From assembly GCF_046507575.1 (NCBI RefSeq), contig NZ_JBKFEY010000001.1, forward strand, positions 496,001 to 560,000: a stretch of DNA of 64,000 nt. Direction: 5' to 3'. Source of the stretch: Pontitalea aquivivens (GTDB lineage Bacteria; Pseudomonadota; Alphaproteobacteria; Rhodobacterales; Rhodobacteraceae). The notes below the pieces were generated by a model that was not told the origin of the DNA, searched no databases, and was given only the letters and a program-made list of their open reading frames with translations. The translations under genes and the position numbers were made by a program. The number at the start of each line of letters is the position of its first letter. Within the stretch, counting starts at the first letter, position 1. Shown here piece by piece: positions 43,660 through 51,318 of the stretch.

Positions 43660-44084
43660 CAGATCACCCCCAGAACATGGCGCCCCAGCACCAGCGCCAG
43701 CCCGCCGCCCAGCAGGTAGAACACCGTGGCCACGAAGCCGCGCAGCGAAAAGCGCGACATGCCGCAGACCCCGTGCCCCGAGGTGCAGCCATTGGCGATC
43801 CGCGTGCCCACGCCCACCAGCAGGCCTGCCAGCACGATCACCGCCACATTTGACGTGATATGCGTGTCCACGACCGTATAAAGCGGCACCAGAACCGGCG
43901 GCACCGCGATGACACCGGCCAGAAAGGCCAGTCGTTCGGCCCCCTCGCGCCGCCCGGTGCCGTCCACCAGCCCGCCCAGAATGCCGCTTGCGCCCATGAT
44001 GCGGCCATTCACCAGCAGATACAGGCCCGCCGCCGCCCCAATCATCAGCCCGCCGACAAGGCCCCAGATCCAGTCTTGTTCCAT
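43659..44084 (-). CDS. YeeE/YedE family protein, first half-size subunit
   Basis: 141 aa, about four helices, with the conserved cysteine motif GCTSGHGVCG (about residues 101-110) that in TsuA-like proteins handles the sulfur substrate. ATG 44084 gives the family N-terminus (WIWGLVGGLMIG). Forms a tight pair with the gene at 43210. No sulfur-responsive regulator is adjacent. Confidence 0.88.
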   Translation of the reverse strand: MEQDWIWGLVGGLMIGAAAGLYLLVNGRIMGASGILGGLVDGTGRREGAERLAFLAGVIAVPPVLVPLYTVVDTHITSNVAVIVLAGLLVGVGTRIANGCTSGHGVCGMSRFSLRGFVATVFYLLGGGLALVLGRHVLGVI

Positions 44085-44248
44085 CCCGTCTCCCAATTCG
44101 CGCGCAACCGGCGGGGACGCCGGCGCTCCCTTGCGCGGGGGCAGGATACAGGCGGGGGGCACACAAGCTCAAGCCGGGGCGCTTTGACCTGTATCAAGGC
44201 TGCGTGGGGGTGCTATGCCTAAATGGACAGGATCGACAGGAGAGTGCG

Positions 44249-44572
44249 ATGAAATCCGTAGAAACCCGCAAGGCCGAACTGGAAACCCGCCGCGCCCAGC
44301 TGACCCAGCGCATGCAAAGCATCGATTCCGAGCTGGACCAGCATCAGGAAAAGGACTGGGAAGAGCTGGCCACCGAACGCGAACAGGATGAGGTTCTGGA
44401 AGATCTGGGCCATGCGGCGCAGGCCGAGATCCGCATGATCGACGCGGCGCTTCAGCGGATCGCCGGGGGGGAATACGGGTTTTGCGTCACCTGTGGCGCG
44501 CGCATCGCCGAGGAACGGCTGGACGTGCTGCCCGGCACCCCCTTTTGCCGCGATCACGCCGCCGCGCATTGA
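44249..44572 (+). CDS. TraR/DksA-family zinc finger protein
   Basis: 107 aa: an N-terminal coiled coil (about 5-70) and a C4-type finger region with Cys79, Cys82, Cys100 and then His103 where the family usually has the fourth Cys. Small DksA-like proteins bind RNA polymerase through the secondary channel; the acidic tip residues expected between the coiled-coil helices are represented by DWEELATEREQDE. CAGGAGAG precedes ATG 44249. A Cys-Cys-Cys-His site could still bind zinc. Confidence 0.85.
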   Translation: MKSVETRKAELETRRAQLTQRMQSIDSELDQHQEKDWEELATEREQDEVLEDLGHAAQAEIRMIDAALQRIAGGEYGFCVTCGARIAEERLDVLPGTPFCRDHAAAH

Positions 44573-44603
44573 CCGCCCGACCTTGACCGCCCGACCTTGA
44601 CCG
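44569..44603 (+). repeat. 14-bp tandem repeat after the dksA-like gene
   Basis: TTGACCGCCCGACC occurs at 44569 and 44583, followed by half a unit. The first copy overlaps the stop codon. No T-run or stem was found in it. Confidence 0.8.
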
Positions 44604-44763
44604 TGGCGCCTTGAGGACCGCCGGTCCTTGCCGCTGACCGTGGGGTCGCGGCCTGTGGATGACCGGCCCAAAACGGCCGCCGGGGCGTTGCCTTGCGCCG
44701 ATTTGGCCGTAAACTCGGGCCCCGGCAAGTGGCAAGTATAGTATATGGGCGCGCAAGGGGCGA

Positions 44764-46788
44764 ATGGATATGACCGTGCAAGACGGGTTTCGGATGACCG
44801 AAGGGGTCGCGGTGATCGACCTGTCGGCGTTGGCGGGCCATTCTGACGCGGGGTTTGGCGGGCGGCTGCGCGCGGCCCTTGGCGGCGCCCTTGCAGCCGC
44901 GTTTGCCGCGCCGGGGGGGCGGGCGGTTGTGCTATGCGCAAGCGCGGGCTGGCCGGTGGCGGCGGATGTGGCCGGGGATTATGACGACGTGCCCGGCGTG
45001 CCGGGCCTGCGGGCGCTGGCCGGGGTGCTTGCGGGCGCGCAGGTGCCGGTGATCGCGCTGTTGTCGGGGCAGGTGGCGGGCGGCGCGCTGGCGCTGTCGC
45101 AGGCGGTGCGGTTGCGCGTGGCGCTGACCGGGACCGCCTTCCTTGCGCCCGAGACCGGCCTGGGCCTGTTGCCGGCTGCGGGCGGGCTGGTGCGGCTGGC
45201 GCGCCGGGCGGGGCCGGGGGCGGCGCTGGCGCTGTGCGATCACGCCGAGGGGCCGGTCGGGGCGCGGCACGCGCTGGGCCTTGGCCTGTGCGATGCGGTT
45301 CTGTCGGCCGAGGCCGCCGATCCCGTGGTTCTGGCGTGTGGACTTCTGGGCGATGGCCTGTCGCTGGGCCGCAGCCCCGAGGCGGGGCTTGCCGATCCCG
45401 CGGCGGGGCTGGCCGCGGTGGCGCAGGCGCGCGCGCGCATCGCGCCGGGGCCGTTGGCCGAAGCCGCGCACCGCCGCGCCGATTGCGCCGAGGCCGCGCT
45501 GTTGCTGCCGCTGGATGAGGCGCTGGATTACGAAGAGGTCGCCTTTGCCGATCTGGCCGGTGGGGCGGTAGCGCAGGGCTTGCGCCATGCCGCCGCGGCA
45601 CGCCGCCGGGCAGCCCAGGTGCCGGGGGCGGTGGCGCCTGGGCCCGATCTGCAGCCGCCGCTGCGCGTGGCGCTGTGGGATCAGTCTGACGCGCTGGCGC
45701 TGGCGCTGATCGGCGCGGGCCATGAGGTGGTTCTGGGCGCCTCGGCCCCGGACCGCTTGCAGCAGGCCTTTGCGCGAATCGCCATGGCACAGGAAACCGC
45801 GGTGCAATCGGGCCGGCTTGATCCCGCCCGGCGCGAGGCCGATTGGGGCCGGCTGGGCGCTGCGACCGAACCGGCAGGCCTGCGCGCGGCGGGGGGCGAT
45901 GCGCCCGCGCTGATCGTGGCGGGCCTGACCGGCCCGGCCCGGGCGCGGGCCGAGACGGTGGCGGGCCTGCGCGCGCTGTGCGGCCCGGCGACGGTTCTGG
46001 TGCTGGAAGGCGCGCAGGCGGCGGGCCCCGTTCTGGGGCTGCGCCGTGGCGGGGCGTTGTGCGAACTGGCCGCCAGCGATCAGGCCGCGCCCGGTGCGGT
46101 GAGGCTGGCCCACGGGCTTCTGGCGCTGGCCCCGGGCGCGGTGGTGCTGGGCGCGGCGGCGGGCGTTGGCATCCTGGCGCGGCTTGAGGCGGCGCTGCTG
46201 GCTGCGGCGGAACGCGCGGTGATCGCGGGGGCGGCGCCGCAGCAGGCGGATCAGGCGTTGATCGCGCTGGGCCTGGCACAGGGGCCGCTGGCGCGGGCCG
46301 ACCGCATCGGTCCGGGGCGTCTGGCCGCCGCGATCCGGCGTGGCGGGCGTGACCCGGGGCTTCTGGCGCTGGCGCTGCAGGGGGCGGGGGCGGCGCTGTA
46401 TCTGCATCCCGAAGGCGCCCCGCCCGTGCCCGCCCCGCGGCTGGACGCGCTGCTGGAGGCTGTCCGGCGCGAAGCCGGGGTGGTCGCGCGCCGCCTGCCG
46501 CCTGCCACATTGCGGGCCCGGCTGTGGGCCGAGATGGCCGCCGAGGGCGCGGCGCTGTTGCAGGAAGGGGCCGCCCATCGCGCCAGCGACATCGACCTGG
46601 CGGCGGCGCTGGGGTTGGGCTTTCCCGATCATCTGGGCGGGCCGTTGTTTCAGGCCGACCAGGCGGGCCTGCTGGCGACGCGCAAATTGTTGCGCGCGCT
46701 GGCCGGGGAAGGCGCGCCCGCGCCGGTCACGCTGTGGGATGTGCTGATCCGCAACGGCAAGCGGTTTTGCGACCTCAGCGCGCCCTGA
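44764..46788 (+). CDS. Degenerate FadJ/FadB-like enoyl-CoA hydratase/3-hydroxyacyl-CoA dehydrogenase
   Basis: 674 aa, the length of trifunctional FadJ chains. The crotonase part retains PETGLGLLPAAGG (the second catalytic Glu region) but the usual first Glu motif is GGALAL. The dehydrogenase part lacks a clear GxGxxG loop and the catalytic His region (GTHFFNP) is replaced by a sequence reading VLGLRRGGALCEL. The C-terminal domain keeps GLGFPDHLGGPLFQAD. So it has the fold but probably little or no normal activity; extremely Ala/Gly/Leu-rich. Alternative: diverged enzyme with a new substrate. Start is ATG 44764 or 44770. RBS is weak. Confidence 0.75.
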   Translation: MDMTVQDGFRMTEGVAVIDLSALAGHSDAGFGGRLRAALGGALAAAFAAPGGRAVVLCASAGWPVAADVAGDYDDVPGVPGLRALAGVLAGAQVPVIALLSGQVAGGALALSQAVRLRVALTGTAFLAPETGLGLLPAAGGLVRLARRAGPGAALALCDHAEGPVGARHALGLGLCDAVLSAEAADPVVLACGLLGDGLSLGRSPEAGLADPAAGLAAVAQARARIAPGPLAEAAHRRADCAEAALLLPLDEALDYEEVAFADLAGGAVAQGLRHAAAARRRAAQVPGAVAPGPDLQPPLRVALWDQSDALALALIGAGHEVVLGASAPDRLQQAFARIAMAQETAVQSGRLDPARREADWGRLGAATEPAGLRAAGGDAPALIVAGLTGPARARAETVAGLRALCGPATVLVLEGAQAAGPVLGLRRGGALCELAASDQAAPGAVRLAHGLLALAPGAVVLGAAAGVGILARLEAALLAAAERAVIAGAAPQQADQALIALGLAQGPLARADRIGPGRLAAAIRRGGRDPGLLALALQGAGAALYLHPEGAPPVPAPRLDALLEAVRREAGVVARRLPPATLRARLWAEMAAEGAALLQEGAAHRASDIDLAAALGLGFPDHLGGPLFQADQAGLLATRKLLRALAGEGAPAPVTLWDVLIRNGKRFCDLSAP

Positions 46789-46806
46789 GGTCCGGCCGGG
46801 CGGGGT

Positions 46807-46848
46807 CCAGCCACGGGGGTGCAGCCACGGGGGCCCAGCCACGGGGGG
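46807..46848 (+). repeat. Three tandem 14-bp repeats
   Basis: CCAGCCACGGGGGT and two near-identical units at 46821 and 46835 fill the gap between the FadJ-like stop and the convergent small membrane protein gene. Confidence 0.85.
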
Positions 46849-46859
46849 CAGTGGCGGGG

Positions 46860-47075
46860 CTAGCGCAGCACCACGCCGATCACCACCATCATCAGTCCCA
46901 CGACCGACACGAACAGCGCCGCCAGGTTGATCGCCACCACCCGCTGCAGGCGCGCGCGCAGCGCGGCATCGTCCAGTCCCGCACGCCTGGCCCGGGTGAC
47001 GGCAAGGATGCACCAGACAATCCCCGCCAAGCCCGCGACCGAAACTGCCGCGCCCGTCCAGATCAGCCCGTCCAT
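46860..47075 (-). CDS. Small two-helix membrane protein
   Basis: 71 aa with two helices (AAVSVAGLAGIVWCILAV and INLAALFVSVVGLMMVVIGVVL) joined by a basic loop RARRAGLDDAALRARLQR. No known domain; similar short proteins are common in Rhodobacterales. GAGGA precedes the ATG. Function unknown. Confidence 0.75.
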   Translation of the reverse strand: MDGLIWTGAAVSVAGLAGIVWCILAVTRARRAGLDDAALRARLQRVVAINLAALFVSVVGLMMVVIGVVLR

Positions 47076-47214
47076 GCCCCGTCCTCACCCATTTTTGCCG
47101 ATCCTTGCCGCCTAGCGCGAAGCCCCGCGCATGGCAAGGGCGGCATCTTCTTGAAGACCGGCGGATGAGCGTCTAGTCAGGGGCAAAGCGATGCGCCCGT
47201 GAAAGAGGACCGAC

Positions 47215-47466
47215 ATGCCCAGCGATGCCACCTATAATGTCGCCGCCGACGAACTGCGCCAGTTCATCGAGCAATATGAACATCTTGAGGCCGAGAAAAA
47301 GGACATCACCGAACAGCAGAAGGACGTGATGTCCGAAGCCAAGGCCCGCGGCTATGACACCAAGGTGATGAAAAAGATCATCGGGATGCGCAAGCGCGAC
47401 AAGAACGATCTGGCCGAGGAAGAGGCGATTCTGGATATCTACAAGGCCGCGCTGGGCATGGCCTGA
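47215..47466 (+). CDS. DUF2312 protein (GapR-like nucleoid-associated protein)
   Basis: 83 aa, the full family length. The coiled-coil ELRQFIEQYEHLEAEKKDI and the basic helix YDTKVMKKIIGMRKRDK are diagnostic of DUF2312. Caulobacter GapR of this family clamps overtwisted DNA ahead of replication and transcription. GAGG precedes ATG 47215. Monocistronic here. Confidence 0.93.
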   Translation: MPSDATYNVAADELRQFIEQYEHLEAEKKDITEQQKDVMSEAKARGYDTKVMKKIIGMRKRDKNDLAEEEAILDIYKAALGMA

Positions 47467-47516
47467 TCCGGTTGCGCCGGGCCTTGGGGCCCGGTGCTGC
47501 CCGCCGTGGACGCGTC

Positions 47517-48392
47517 TCAGGGGGCGATGAACTCGACCCCGGGCAGGGCGGCGATTTCGGCGCAATCGGCCTCATAGGTGGCGGTGATCTCATCGACCAG
47601 TGCCGCGTCCCAGCCCGGGAAGGGCAGGTCCAGCTCGATCTGGTCGGGCAGGGCGAACTTGTCCAGGAAGGCGCTGATGATCCGCTGCCGCCGGGCGATG
47701 GTTTTCGGCGGATGGCTGGCCAGATAGGCGCGCAGGCGCTTCATCCCGGCCTGGGACATGATCGTCGACAGGATGGTGAAATCGCCCCGAAGCGGCGCCC
47801 CGGCGGGCAGGCCGGTCACGGATCGCATCACCTCGGGCCAGATCAGCGGCGTATCTTCGTGGCACCAGATCACAAAGCGCCGGCCCGCCGCCGCCTCGAC
47901 CATGCGCCGCACCACCGGCCCCCAGCGCAGGGCGCGCGGGTCATGCCCCGCCATCAGGGTTGCATAGCTTGCCCCCTCGATCCGTTCCAGCAGCGCGGGG
48001 ATCAGCGTGGCGGGGTTGATCAGCGCCAGGTGAAATTCGGTCTGGGCCTCGGGGAACAGGTTGGCCAGCGGCGCGATCTTGCCCGGCGCCATGCTGTAAA
48101 ACCCCTGCGGCAGGATGACGCGCTGGGGAACGCACAGGAAGAAGTCGTGGCTGAACACGATCCGGCGCGGCGGGTCACGATCGACCGCGCCGGTCAGCAG
48201 GCGGGTTTGCACCTCGGCCGGGGCGGGATCGCCCTTCAGCGCGACCAGCGCATCGCGCAGCGCCAGGCGATAGCGCGAGGGCGCGGGCACCACGATGTCA
48301 TCGATATTGAGCGTATCGGCATTGCGCAGCAGCGCGCGGACCAGCCGGTCCTCATCCGTTGCATGCGCGCCAAGGTGAAATACAACCTGCAT
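47517..48392 (-). CDS. Hypothetical protein, sulfotransferase-like N-terminus
   Basis: 291 aa. The N-terminal VVFHLGAHATDEDRLVRAL resembles the HxGxHKTxxT start of sulfotransferase-fold proteins, but the PAPS-binding Lys/Thr are not conserved, so catalysis is doubtful. Other stretches (VPAPSRYR, FVIWCHEDTPLIWPEVMR, AFLDKFALPDQIELDLPFPGWD) suggest a conserved but unnamed rhodobacterial family. ATG 48392 is chosen; the frame is open another 102 nt. Divergent from the iron-type permease. Confidence 0.7.
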   Translation of the reverse strand: MQVVFHLGAHATDEDRLVRALLRNADTLNIDDIVVPAPSRYRLALRDALVALKGDPAPAEVQTRLLTGAVDRDPPRRIVFSHDFFLCVPQRVILPQGFYSMAPGKIAPLANLFPEAQTEFHLALINPATLIPALLERIEGASYATLMAGHDPRALRWGPVVRRMVEAAAGRRFVIWCHEDTPLIWPEVMRSVTGLPAGAPLRGDFTILSTIMSQAGMKRLRAYLASHPPKTIARRQRIISAFLDKFALPDQIELDLPFPGWDAALVDEITATYEADCAEIAALPGVEFIAP

Positions 48393-48470
48393 GACATATA
48401 CCCTACTGTTCGGCAAAGTCTTACAGGGGGCTTTCTGGACAGGCAAATGGCTTTGCTGTAACCCGCTTGC

Positions 48471-50174
48471 ATGATGACCAAGAAAAACAGTCAATCACTG
48501 GCGCGCGGGGGCGCCGCCACACAGGGGTTGCGCCAGTCCGGCAGCGGGCTTTGGTCGGCGGGCGCGCTGGTGATTGCGGCGCTGATCGTGGCGCCGATCC
48601 TGGCGGTGCTGTGGGTCGCGGCGAATCCGTCGGAAAACATCTGGCCGCATCTGATCGCGACCGCGCTGCCGCGCTATCTGGTCAACACGGCGATTCTGGC
48701 GGGGGGCGTGGGTCTTTTGTCGGCGATGGTGGGGGCGGGGGCGGCCTGGCTGATCACGATGTACCGTTTTCCGCTGTCGGGGGTGCTGGAATGGCTGCTG
48801 CTGCTGCCGCTGGCGATCCCGGCCTATGTGGGCGCCTATGCGCTGGTGGATTTCCTGGATTATTCCGGCCCGGTGCAGATCGCGCTGCGCGAGACCTTTG
48901 GCTGGGTCTCGGTGCGCGATTACTGGTTTCCGCCGGTGCGTTCGCGCGCGGCGGCGGTGATCGTGCTGGCGGCGGCGCTGTATCCTTATGTCTATCTGCT
49001 GGCGCGCGCGGCCTTTCGCGAACAATCGGGCGGCAGCTATGAGGTGGCGCGGGCCCTGGGCGCGGGGCCGCTGGGCCTGTTCTGGCGGGTGGGCCTGCCG
49101 CTGGCGCGCCCGGCGATCGCGGCGGGGGCAGCCATCGCGATGATGGAGACGGTGGCGGATTATGGCGTGATGGATTATTTTGGCGTGCAGACGCTGACCA
49201 CGGGGATCTTCACCACCTGGCTGGAGGCGGGCAATGCCGGGGGCGCGGCGCAGATCGCGGGGGTGATTCTGGGCGTGGTCTTTGCGCTGCTGGCGCTGGA
49301 AAAGATCAGCCGCAAGAATTCGCGCTATTACCAGTCGGCCCGCCAGCCGCGCCCTGTCGCGCGCCAGTCCCTGCGCGGTCTTGCGGGATGGGCCGCGATG
49401 CTGGCCTGCGCGCTGCCCTTTGCCTTGGGTTTCGTGCTGCCGGTTGCGGTGATGGGGGCGCATGCGCTGGCCAATCCGGAAGCCTGGGTCGGCCCGGGGC
49501 TGAGCCGCGCGCTGTGGCATACGGTGGCGGTGGGCGGCACGGCGGCGGTTCTGACGGTGCTGGCGGCGCTGTTCATGGTCTATGGCGTGCGGATGACCGG
49601 GCGGCAGCTGCCACGGGTGCTGTTGCCTTTTACCACGCTGGGCTATGCGGCGCCGGGGGCGGTGCTGGCGGTGGGCATCCTGCTGCCGCTGGCGGCGCTG
49701 GATCACCGGCTGGCCGATCTGCTGGCTGCGCTGACCGGGCATGACCCGGGGCTGTTGCTGACCGGGTCGGCGGCGGCGATCGTTCTGGCCTATGTGGTGC
49801 GGTTCTTTGCCATTGCGCAGGGGGCCGCCGATACCGCCTTTGGCCGGGTGTCGCCGTCGTTGCCGATGGCCGCCCGGTCGCTGGGCCGCACCGCGGGCGG
49901 GGCCCTGCGCGAGGTCTATCTGCCGCTGATGAAGGGGTCGGTCGGATCGGCGCTGCTGCTGGTCTTTGTCGATTGTGTCAAGGAATTGCCGGCGACAATG
50001 CTGTTGCGGCCGTTCAACTATGAGACCCTGGCGACGCGGGTGCATGAGAAGGCGAGCCTGGAAAACCTGGGCGATGCCTCGCCGGCGGCGCTTTTGGTGA
50101 TGGTGGTGGGTCTGGCGGCTGTGGCGATTCTGGCGCGGGCCAATCTGGGCGCGCGGGCGCGTGCACGGGCGTGA
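48471..50174 (+). CDS. Fe3+-type ABC transporter permease (FbpB/AfuB-like, fused)
   Basis: 567 aa with about 12 helices in two BPD permease halves; each half has an EAA loop (EVARALGAGPLGLFWRVGLPLARP, read in parts, at about 190, and AARSLGRTAGGALREVYLPLMKG near 455). This fused layout is typical of FbpB/SfuB ferric iron permeases. Neither the binding protein nor the ATPase is adjacent. Starts ATG 48471 or 48474; no clear ribosome site is seen. Confidence 0.9.
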   Translation: MMTKKNSQSLARGGAATQGLRQSGSGLWSAGALVIAALIVAPILAVLWVAANPSENIWPHLIATALPRYLVNTAILAGGVGLLSAMVGAGAAWLITMYRFPLSGVLEWLLLLPLAIPAYVGAYALVDFLDYSGPVQIALRETFGWVSVRDYWFPPVRSRAAAVIVLAAALYPYVYLLARAAFREQSGGSYEVARALGAGPLGLFWRVGLPLARPAIAAGAAIAMMETVADYGVMDYFGVQTLTTGIFTTWLEAGNAGGAAQIAGVILGVVFALLALEKISRKNSRYYQSARQPRPVARQSLRGLAGWAAMLACALPFALGFVLPVAVMGAHALANPEAWVGPGLSRALWHTVAVGGTAAVLTVLAALFMVYGVRMTGRQLPRVLLPFTTLGYAAPGAVLAVGILLPLAALDHRLADLLAALTGHDPGLLLTGSAAAIVLAYVVRFFAIAQGAADTAFGRVSPSLPMAARSLGRTAGGALREVYLPLMKGSVGSALLLVFVDCVKELPATMLLRPFNYETLATRVHEKASLENLGDASPAALLVMVVGLAAVAILARANLGARARARA

Positions 50175-50230
50175 TCACGGGGGTGATGGGGCCACGCGTC
50201 TGGTCCCCCGGGGCGCGCGTGGTGCCGCCG

Positions 50231-50283
50231 CCGGGGGTTTTCCACCCCCGGACCCCCGGAGGATATTTCCGCAAAGCCGAAGG
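50231..50283 (+). repeat. Intergenic hairpin repeat, copy 3
   Basis: CCGGGGGTTTTCCACCCCCGG hairpin, then ACCCCCGGAGGATATTT and GCAAAGCCGAAGG. Same layout as 30849 and 33192, placed between the permease gene and the tRNA. Confidence 0.75.
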
Positions 50284-50361
50284 CAGGCATGATCGGGGGG
50301 GGCGGGGCCGTGCAGGGGCTTGCACGCGCGCGGCGGGCGATCTATCTGAACCTTGTGGTTG

Positions 50362-50437
50362 GCCGGTGTAGCTCAGTTGGTAGAGCGGCGATCTTGTAAG
50401 TCGAGGGTCGGGGGTTCGAGTCCCTTCTCCGGCACCA
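50362..50437 (+). tRNA. tRNA-Thr (TGT anticodon)
   Basis: A 76-nt cloverleaf: acceptor GCCGGTG/CTCCGGC, D-arm GCTC-AGTTGGTA-GAGC, anticodon loop CTTGTAA (anticodon TGT at 50395-50397), T-loop TTCGAGT, and encoded CCA at 50435-50437. Mismatches are seen at acceptor pair 6:67 (T-T) and anticodon-stem pair 27:43 (G-A), and the T-stem has two G-T pairs. TGT reads ACA and related Thr codons. Confidence 0.93.
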
Positions 50438-50791
50438 CTTTTCCCTTTGGAGACGGAAGAACCATAGGGAAATCATTTGGTTTTTCTGTTCGTTGATTTG
50501 TGCAGGGCAGGCTTTGCCCGCGCAGACAGTCCGGCAGGCCGCTTTTGGATCGTATCGATTCGGTGATCGCGCTGGCCGGCAGGATGGCGTGGCGCCAGTC
50601 AGCCGATGCGGCGAAAAAGCACAGGCCCGGCAAGGCAATCGTAACAAAACCCGTGATATATGAAAGCCAACGCCCCCGCCGGGGTTGAAACCCGCAGGGC
50701 GGGCCGTGCGAAACGTGCCAAAGGCATTTTTCTGATTGTGGTGATCCGTGTCAGGCCGCGGATCCTGACGCAGGAAGGCGAAGGGGATGCG
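50438..50791. other. Intergenic region after tRNA-Thr
   Basis: 354 bp with lower GC than the surroundings and no supported gene, terminator or RNA. A stretch near 50475-50500 is T-rich and could help tRNA transcript termination. Confidence 0.4.
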
Positions 50792-51243
50792 ATGAAGCCG
50801 AAGGTTGCGGCGCTGCTGGCCAATATCACGGGGGTTTCCATGCCCGGCATGGGCGTGGGCATGGGCATGGGTGGGATCGGGGGGCTGATCCTGCTGGCGC
50901 TGGCTGTGCGGGTGGTGGCCAATCCGCACATCCTGATCGGCTTTGCCATTGCGGCCTTTGTCATCGTGCATGTCTGTCTGCTGGCTGCGGGCGGGGCGTT
51001 CCGCGACCATGCCGCACCGATGATCACCGGCTTCGACAAGGGCGATCTGCCCCCGAGGAAGAGGCCTGTCTGTTGCGCGACGAACCGGCGCGGATCCGGA
51101 AAGGCCAGCCTTTCCTTTTCGGCGTCCGCAGTCCGCACCCGGACCAGGACCAGGATTCCGCCGTTCCTGACCTGACGGGCATGGTAATCCGTGCGGTGCG
51201 TGCCGACCCGGCGTGCCAGAACGCTGCCGATTGCGGCGGCTAG
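50792..51243 (+). pseudogene. Possible frameshifted small membrane protein gene
   Basis: From ATG 50792 (AAGGGG upstream) the frame encodes a Gly/Met-rich loop (MPGMGVGMGMGG) and two hydrophobic helices (about residues 25-45 and 47-65), then turns into implausible Arg/Ser-rich sequence. One added C in the C5 run at 51050-51054 would join it to a frame reading EEEACLLRDEPARIRKGQPF and ending at 51243. The rejoined product would be about 150 aa. No family recognised; either decayed or mis-read. Confidence 0.3.
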
Positions 51244-51318
51244 CCCGTCGATGATCATGCCCCCTTCGGCCCGGGCCGCGGGTGCCTGTGTCCCGCGGCC
51301 CGGTTCTGCTGAGCGTGG

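Noticed and set aside
44583..44603. TTGACC repeats after the dksA-like gene as RutR sites
   Set aside because: Only direct TTGACC half-sites are present; the inverted GGTCA partner at 4-nt spacing is missing.
44932..47088. Long minus-strand frame over the FadJ-like gene
   Set aside because: Considered because the plus-strand gene is degenerate, but the minus frame shows no fold motif and is Gln/Arg-rich shadow sequence.
48495..50045. 516-codon frame opposite the iron-type permease
   Set aside because: Shadow of membrane protein coding; extremely His/Arg/Gln-rich.
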